A DNA stretch of 8,221 nucleotides from NCBI GenBank assembly GCA_021779235.1, contig JAJYBA010000063.1, forward strand, positions 1-8,221. Reading direction: 5' to 3'. The position numbers and the translations under genes were made by a program. The notes beneath the pieces were generated by a model, which made no database searches, had not been told where the DNA came from, and saw nothing but the letters and a program-made list of their open reading frames with translations. Shown in pieces: positions 5,242 through 8,221 of this stretch (positions are counted from its first letter, which is position 1; each line of letters starts with the position of its first letter). Source of the DNA: Bacillota bacterium. GTDB taxonomy: Bacteria; Bacillota; Clostridia; Clostridiales; Clostridiaceae.

Positions 5242-7884
5242 ATGGAAGAAAACAATAATATTGCTAAGAACTACGATCCCAAAGAATTTGAAGAAAGACT
5301 TTATGCCTGGTGGGAAGAAAAAGGATACTTTACTCCAGAGGTTGATAAAGATAAAAAGCCATTCACAATAGTAATGCCACCACCAAATATTACAGGACAA
5401 TTACACTTAGGTCACGCTCTTGATAATACTCTTCAAGATATTTTAATAAGAACTAAAAGAATGCAAGGATATAGCACACTTTGGCTTCCAGGAGAAGATC
5501 ATGCTAGTATTGCAACAGAAGTAAAGGTTGAAAATGAACTTTTAAAGAAAGGGCTTAAGAAAAAAGAAATGGGAAGAGAAGCCTTCCTAGAAAAGGTTTG
5601 GGAATGGACTGATGAATATAGAGCAAAAATAAGAGGGCAAATAAAGAAAATGGGTTGCTCTGTTGACTTTACAAGAGAAAGCTTTACTATGGATGAAAAC
5701 TTAAATCAAGCAGTAAGAGAAGTTTTCGTTAAATTATATAATGATGGGCTTATTTATCAAGGAAATAGGATAACAAACTGGTGTCCAAAATGTATGACAG
5801 CAATTTCAGATGCTGAAATAGTATTTGAAGAACAAGGTGGTCACTTCTGGCATATAAAATATCCAGTAGTAGGCAGCGATGAATTCTTAGAAATAGCTAC
5901 AACTAGACCAGAAACTATGCTTGGAGATACAGCAGTAGCAGTGAATCCTAAAGATGAGCGATATGCTCATTTAGTAGGTAAAACATTAATTTTACCTTTA
6001 GTAAATAAAGAAATACCAATAGTTGCAGATGACTACGTTGATTTGGAGTTTGGAACAGGCGCAGTTAAAATAACTCCGGCACATGATCCAAATGATTACC
6101 AAGTAGGAAAGAGACATGACTTACCACAAGTAGTGGTTCTGAATGAAAATGGAACTATATGTGAAGGTTATGGGAAATATTCAGGTCTTGATAGATACGA
6201 GGCAAGAAAACTTATTATAGAAGATTTAGATAAAGAAGGTCTACTAGTTAAAATAAAAGAACATGCTCACAATGTAGGTACTCACGATAGGTGTAAAACT
6301 ACTGTAGAGCCAATGCTTTCAAAACAATGGTATGTTAAAATGGAATCTCTTGCAAAGCCAGCTATAGAGGCTGTACGCGAAAAGCAAACTAAATTTGTTC
6401 CAGAGAGATTTGAAAAAACCTACTACAATTGGATGGAGAACATTCAAGATTGGTGTATATCAAGACAATTATGGTGGGGACATAGAATTCCAGTATGGTA
6501 CTGTAAAGATTGTGGAGAAATTATAGTTGCAGTGAATGCACCAACAAATTGTGATAAATGTAATAGTACAAATTTAGAACAAGATAAAGATGTGCTTGAT
6601 ACTTGGTTCAGTTCTGCATTGTGGCCGTTCTCAACACTTGGTTGGCCCAATAATACTGAGGATTTAAAATACTTCTATCCAACAAGTGTTTTAGTAACTG
6701 GATACGATATTATATTCTTCTGGGTGGCAAGAATGATTTTCTCAGGTATATATAATATGCAAGAAGTACCATTTGAAACAGTAGTAATGCATGGAATGGT
6801 TAGAGATGACCAAGGAAGAAAGATGTCTAAGTCTCTAGGAAATGGTACGGACCCACTTGAAGTAATAGAAAAATACGGTGCAGACGCTTTAAGATTCTCA
6901 CTTGCTACAGGAAACGCTCCTGGAAGTGATATAAGATTCTATGAGTCAAGAGTAGAAGCAGCTAGAAACTTTGCAAATAAAATATGGAATGCTTCAAGAT
7001 TTGTTATGATGAACTTAAATGAAGAATTAATGATGAAATATAAAGATAATAAAAACTACACTGCTCCCGATAAGTGGATATTATCAAGAATGAACACTGT
7101 AGCGAAAGAAGTTACAGAAAATATCGAGAAATATGAAATTGGAGTAGCTCTTCAAAAGGTTTATGACTTTATGTGGACTGAATTCTGTGATTGGTATATT
7201 GAACTTGTTAAACCTGTATTATACGCTGAAGATGGAGAAGCAAAAGGTATCGTTCTTAATGTATTGAATACAGTATTAATTACAGGACTTAAATTACTTC
7301 ATCCAGTTATGCCATATATAACAGAAGAAATATTTACTCATGTACAAACAGAATGTGAGTCAATAACAATATCTAAATGGCCAGAATATAGCGAAGAACT
7401 TAAATATGAAAAAGCTGAAGAAAGCATGAACTATATTATAGAAGCTATAAAAGATGTAAGAAATGCTAGAGCGGAAATGAACGTACCACCTTCAAGAAAA
7501 GCTAAAACATTTATCTATGCTACAGAAGGAAAAGAAGCGTTTGAGCAAGGGTTAGTTTATTTCGAGAAACTTGCTTCAGCCAGCGAAGTAATATTCTTAA
7601 ATTCTAAAGAAGAAGCTCCAGAAAATGTAGTTACAGTAGTAACTAAAGGTGCAGAAGTATATATGCCGCTTTTAGAGCTTGTGGATTTAGAAAAAGAATT
7701 AGAAAGATTAAATAAGGAAAAAGAAAAACTAGAAAAAGAAATAGACAGAGTAGAAAAGAAACTTTGTAATGAAAGATTTACAGCTAAAGCTCCAGTAGAA
7801 GTTGTAGAGGAAGAAAAGGCCAAGGGTGAGAAATATAAAGAAATGTATAAGGTAGTAATTCAAAGTATAGAAAATTTAAAATAA
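5242..7884 (+). CDS. valS: Valyl-tRNA synthetase
   Basis: This cytoplasmic class I synthetase joins valine to tRNA-Val using ATP and edits mischarged threonine. The 880 residues are the usual bacterial length. In order: the HIGH signature is HLGH at 55-58 after PPPNITGQL; a Cys pair C181/C184 lies in NWCPKC; the editing domain has TTRPETMLGD from 220 and TPAHDPNDY with Asp282, the expected hydroxyl-reading acid; a second Cys set is C421, C424, C437 and C440, suggesting bound zinc; KMSKS is at 527-531; an anticodon-binding helical region follows; and a C-terminal coiled coil covers about 811-880, rich in Lys/Glu heptads, as in ValRS. AGGAGGAG (5228-5235) sits six bases before the ATG. Expression is under the T-box leader upstream, and a strong terminator follows, making a single-gene unit. 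Nothing is missing or broken. Confidence 0.98.
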   Translation: MEENNNIAKNYDPKEFEERLYAWWEEKGYFTPEVDKDKKPFTIVMPPPNITGQLHLGHALDNTLQDILIRTKRMQGYSTLWLPGEDHASIATEVKVENELLKKGLKKKEMGREAFLEKVWEWTDEYRAKIRGQIKKMGCSVDFTRESFTMDENLNQAVREVFVKLYNDGLIYQGNRITNWCPKCMTAISDAEIVFEEQGGHFWHIKYPVVGSDEFLEIATTRPETMLGDTAVAVNPKDERYAHLVGKTLILPLVNKEIPIVADDYVDLEFGTGAVKITPAHDPNDYQVGKRHDLPQVVVLNENGTICEGYGKYSGLDRYEARKLIIEDLDKEGLLVKIKEHAHNVGTHDRCKTTVEPMLSKQWYVKMESLAKPAIEAVREKQTKFVPERFEKTYYNWMENIQDWCISRQLWWGHRIPVWYCKDCGEIIVAVNAPTNCDKCNSTNLEQDKDVLDTWFSSALWPFSTLGWPNNTEDLKYFYPTSVLVTGYDIIFFWVARMIFSGIYNMQEVPFETVVMHGMVRDDQGRKMSKSLGNGTDPLEVIEKYGADALRFSLATGNAPGSDIRFYESRVEAARNFANKIWNASRFVMMNLNEELMMKYKDNKNYTAPDKWILSRMNTVAKEVTENIEKYEIGVALQKVYDFMWTEFCDWYIELVKPVLYAEDGEAKGIVLNVLNTVLITGLKLLHPVMPYITEEIFTHVQTECESITISKWPEYSEELKYEKAEESMNYIIEAIKDVRNARAEMNVPPSRKAKTFIYATEGKEAFEQGLVYFEKLASASEVIFLNSKEEAPENVVTVVTKGAEVYMPLLELVDLEKELERLNKEKEKLEKEIDRVEKKLCNERFTAKAPVEVVEEEKAKGEKYKEMYKVVIQSIENLK

Positions 7885-7926
7885 TCTTTATTCAAAATAC
7901 ACCATATTTTAACAAAACAAACTGAT

Positions 7927-7978
7927 ACCTATATAATAGACTTTTTTTTAAAATGTCTATTATATAGGTTTTTTTTTG
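7927..7978 (+). terminator. Intrinsic terminator of valS
   Basis: A perfect 15-bp stem, ACCTATATAATAGAC (7927-7941) with its exact reverse complement (7955-7969), encloses a 13-base loop and is followed by a run of T to 7978. It begins 42 bases after the valS stop. The stem is AT-rich but long. The A-rich bases just upstream are too interrupted to argue strongly for termination in the other direction. Confidence 0.92.
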
Positions 7979-8009
7979 TATAAAATTAGTGATTTGGGGG
8001 GCTTATAAG

Positions 8010-8156
8010 ATGAAATTATTTCCTCGTAATCGTCTATTTCTGTGTATTTACCTAGAAATGCTAAGATTATTATACTTCGTTAGAAAAAATGATATGAAAG
8101 GTGAAGTCAATGTTGCACCATGTATCAATGTAATGTCAGTAATGAAAAATACTTAA
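8010..8156 (+). CDS. Possible 48-residue ORF of unknown function
   Basis: The ATG at 8010 follows a run of six G (7996-8001) at an eight-base spacing that could act as a ribosome binding site, and the frame stays open for 48 codons to TAA 8154. The product starts MKLFPRNRLFLCIYLEMLRL, with a hydrophobic first half and a basic middle (VRKNDMK). I recognise no family. It lies just after the valS terminator with no clear promoter of its own, so it may be the stump of a former gene or a chance ORF. Confidence 0.3.
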   Translation: MKLFPRNRLFLCIYLEMLRLLYFVRKNDMKGEVNVAPCINVMSVMKNT

Positions 8157-8170
8157 ATAAAATTCAAAAA

Positions 8171-8199
8171 TTGACAAAAATATAATTACGTGCTAATAT
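8171..8199 (+). promoter_or_regulatory. Sigma-A promoter pointing out of the window
   Basis: TTGACA (8171-8176), a 17-bp spacer, and TAATAT (8194-8199) preceded by TG one base upstream (8191-8192) make an extended -10 promoter. It probably drives the next gene to the right, which starts beyond the window. Confidence 0.65.
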
Positions 8200-8221
8200 C
8201 TTAATATGAAATATTTGAATT

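Noticed and set aside
6444..6650. 68-codon minus-strand open frame
   Set aside because: It is antisense inside valS with no independent support.
7557..7823. 88-codon minus-strand open frame rich in Ser and Phe
   Set aside because: It is the antisense of the Lys/Glu coiled-coil part of valS.

Overview
The window is strongly AT-rich DNA from a low-GC Firmicute, most likely a Clostridium sensu lato. The evidence is the codon usage, strong GGAGG-type ribosome binding sites, a T-box leader upstream of a valyl-tRNA synthetase gene, and a large protein of the 2-hydroxyacyl-CoA dehydratase activase type that is common in anaerobic clostridia. No species can be fixed from the sequence alone. No tRNA, rRNA or CRISPR array was seen.

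Layout. (1) 1-1958, plus strand: the C-terminal 651 codons of a large activase/dehydratase-like protein whose start lies before the window. (2) 1959-2880: a repeat-rich junk interval between two convergent genes. It holds a 221-bp near-palindromic, MITE-like element, a badly decayed IS630-family transposase (in-frame stop, frameshift, and a deletion removing the catalytic core), and a third partial copy of the element's end. (3) 2881-3903, minus strand: an orphan lipoprotein substrate-binding protein of the SsuA/NMT1-THI5 type, with a perfect 11+11 bp inverted repeat against its ribosome binding site. (4) 3946-4353: AT-rich spacer, including what looks like a small one-helix membrane protein broken by loss of a single base. 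(5) 4354-4819, plus strand: a 26-codon ORF with a strong ribosome binding site, overlapping a DUF2809 four-helix membrane protein gene. (6) 4826-7978: a self-contained valS unit consisting of a consensus sigma-A promoter, a T-box leader with a candidate GUA (Val) specifier and UGGU anti-acceptor sequence, leader terminator, a further hairpin, full-length valS, and a strong 15-bp terminator. (7) 7980-8221: a possible 48-codon ORF and a good extended -10 promoter pointing out of the window.

How the parts work together. The best understood unit is valS, whose transcription should rise when uncharged tRNA-Val accumulates. The other genes do not form an obvious pathway with it. The substrate-binding lipoprotein has no permease or ATPase gene next to it in the window. 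I found no convincing new multi-gene system. The least explained structures are the long palindromic element with its link to the IS630 remnant, and the operator-like palindrome in front of the lipoprotein gene.
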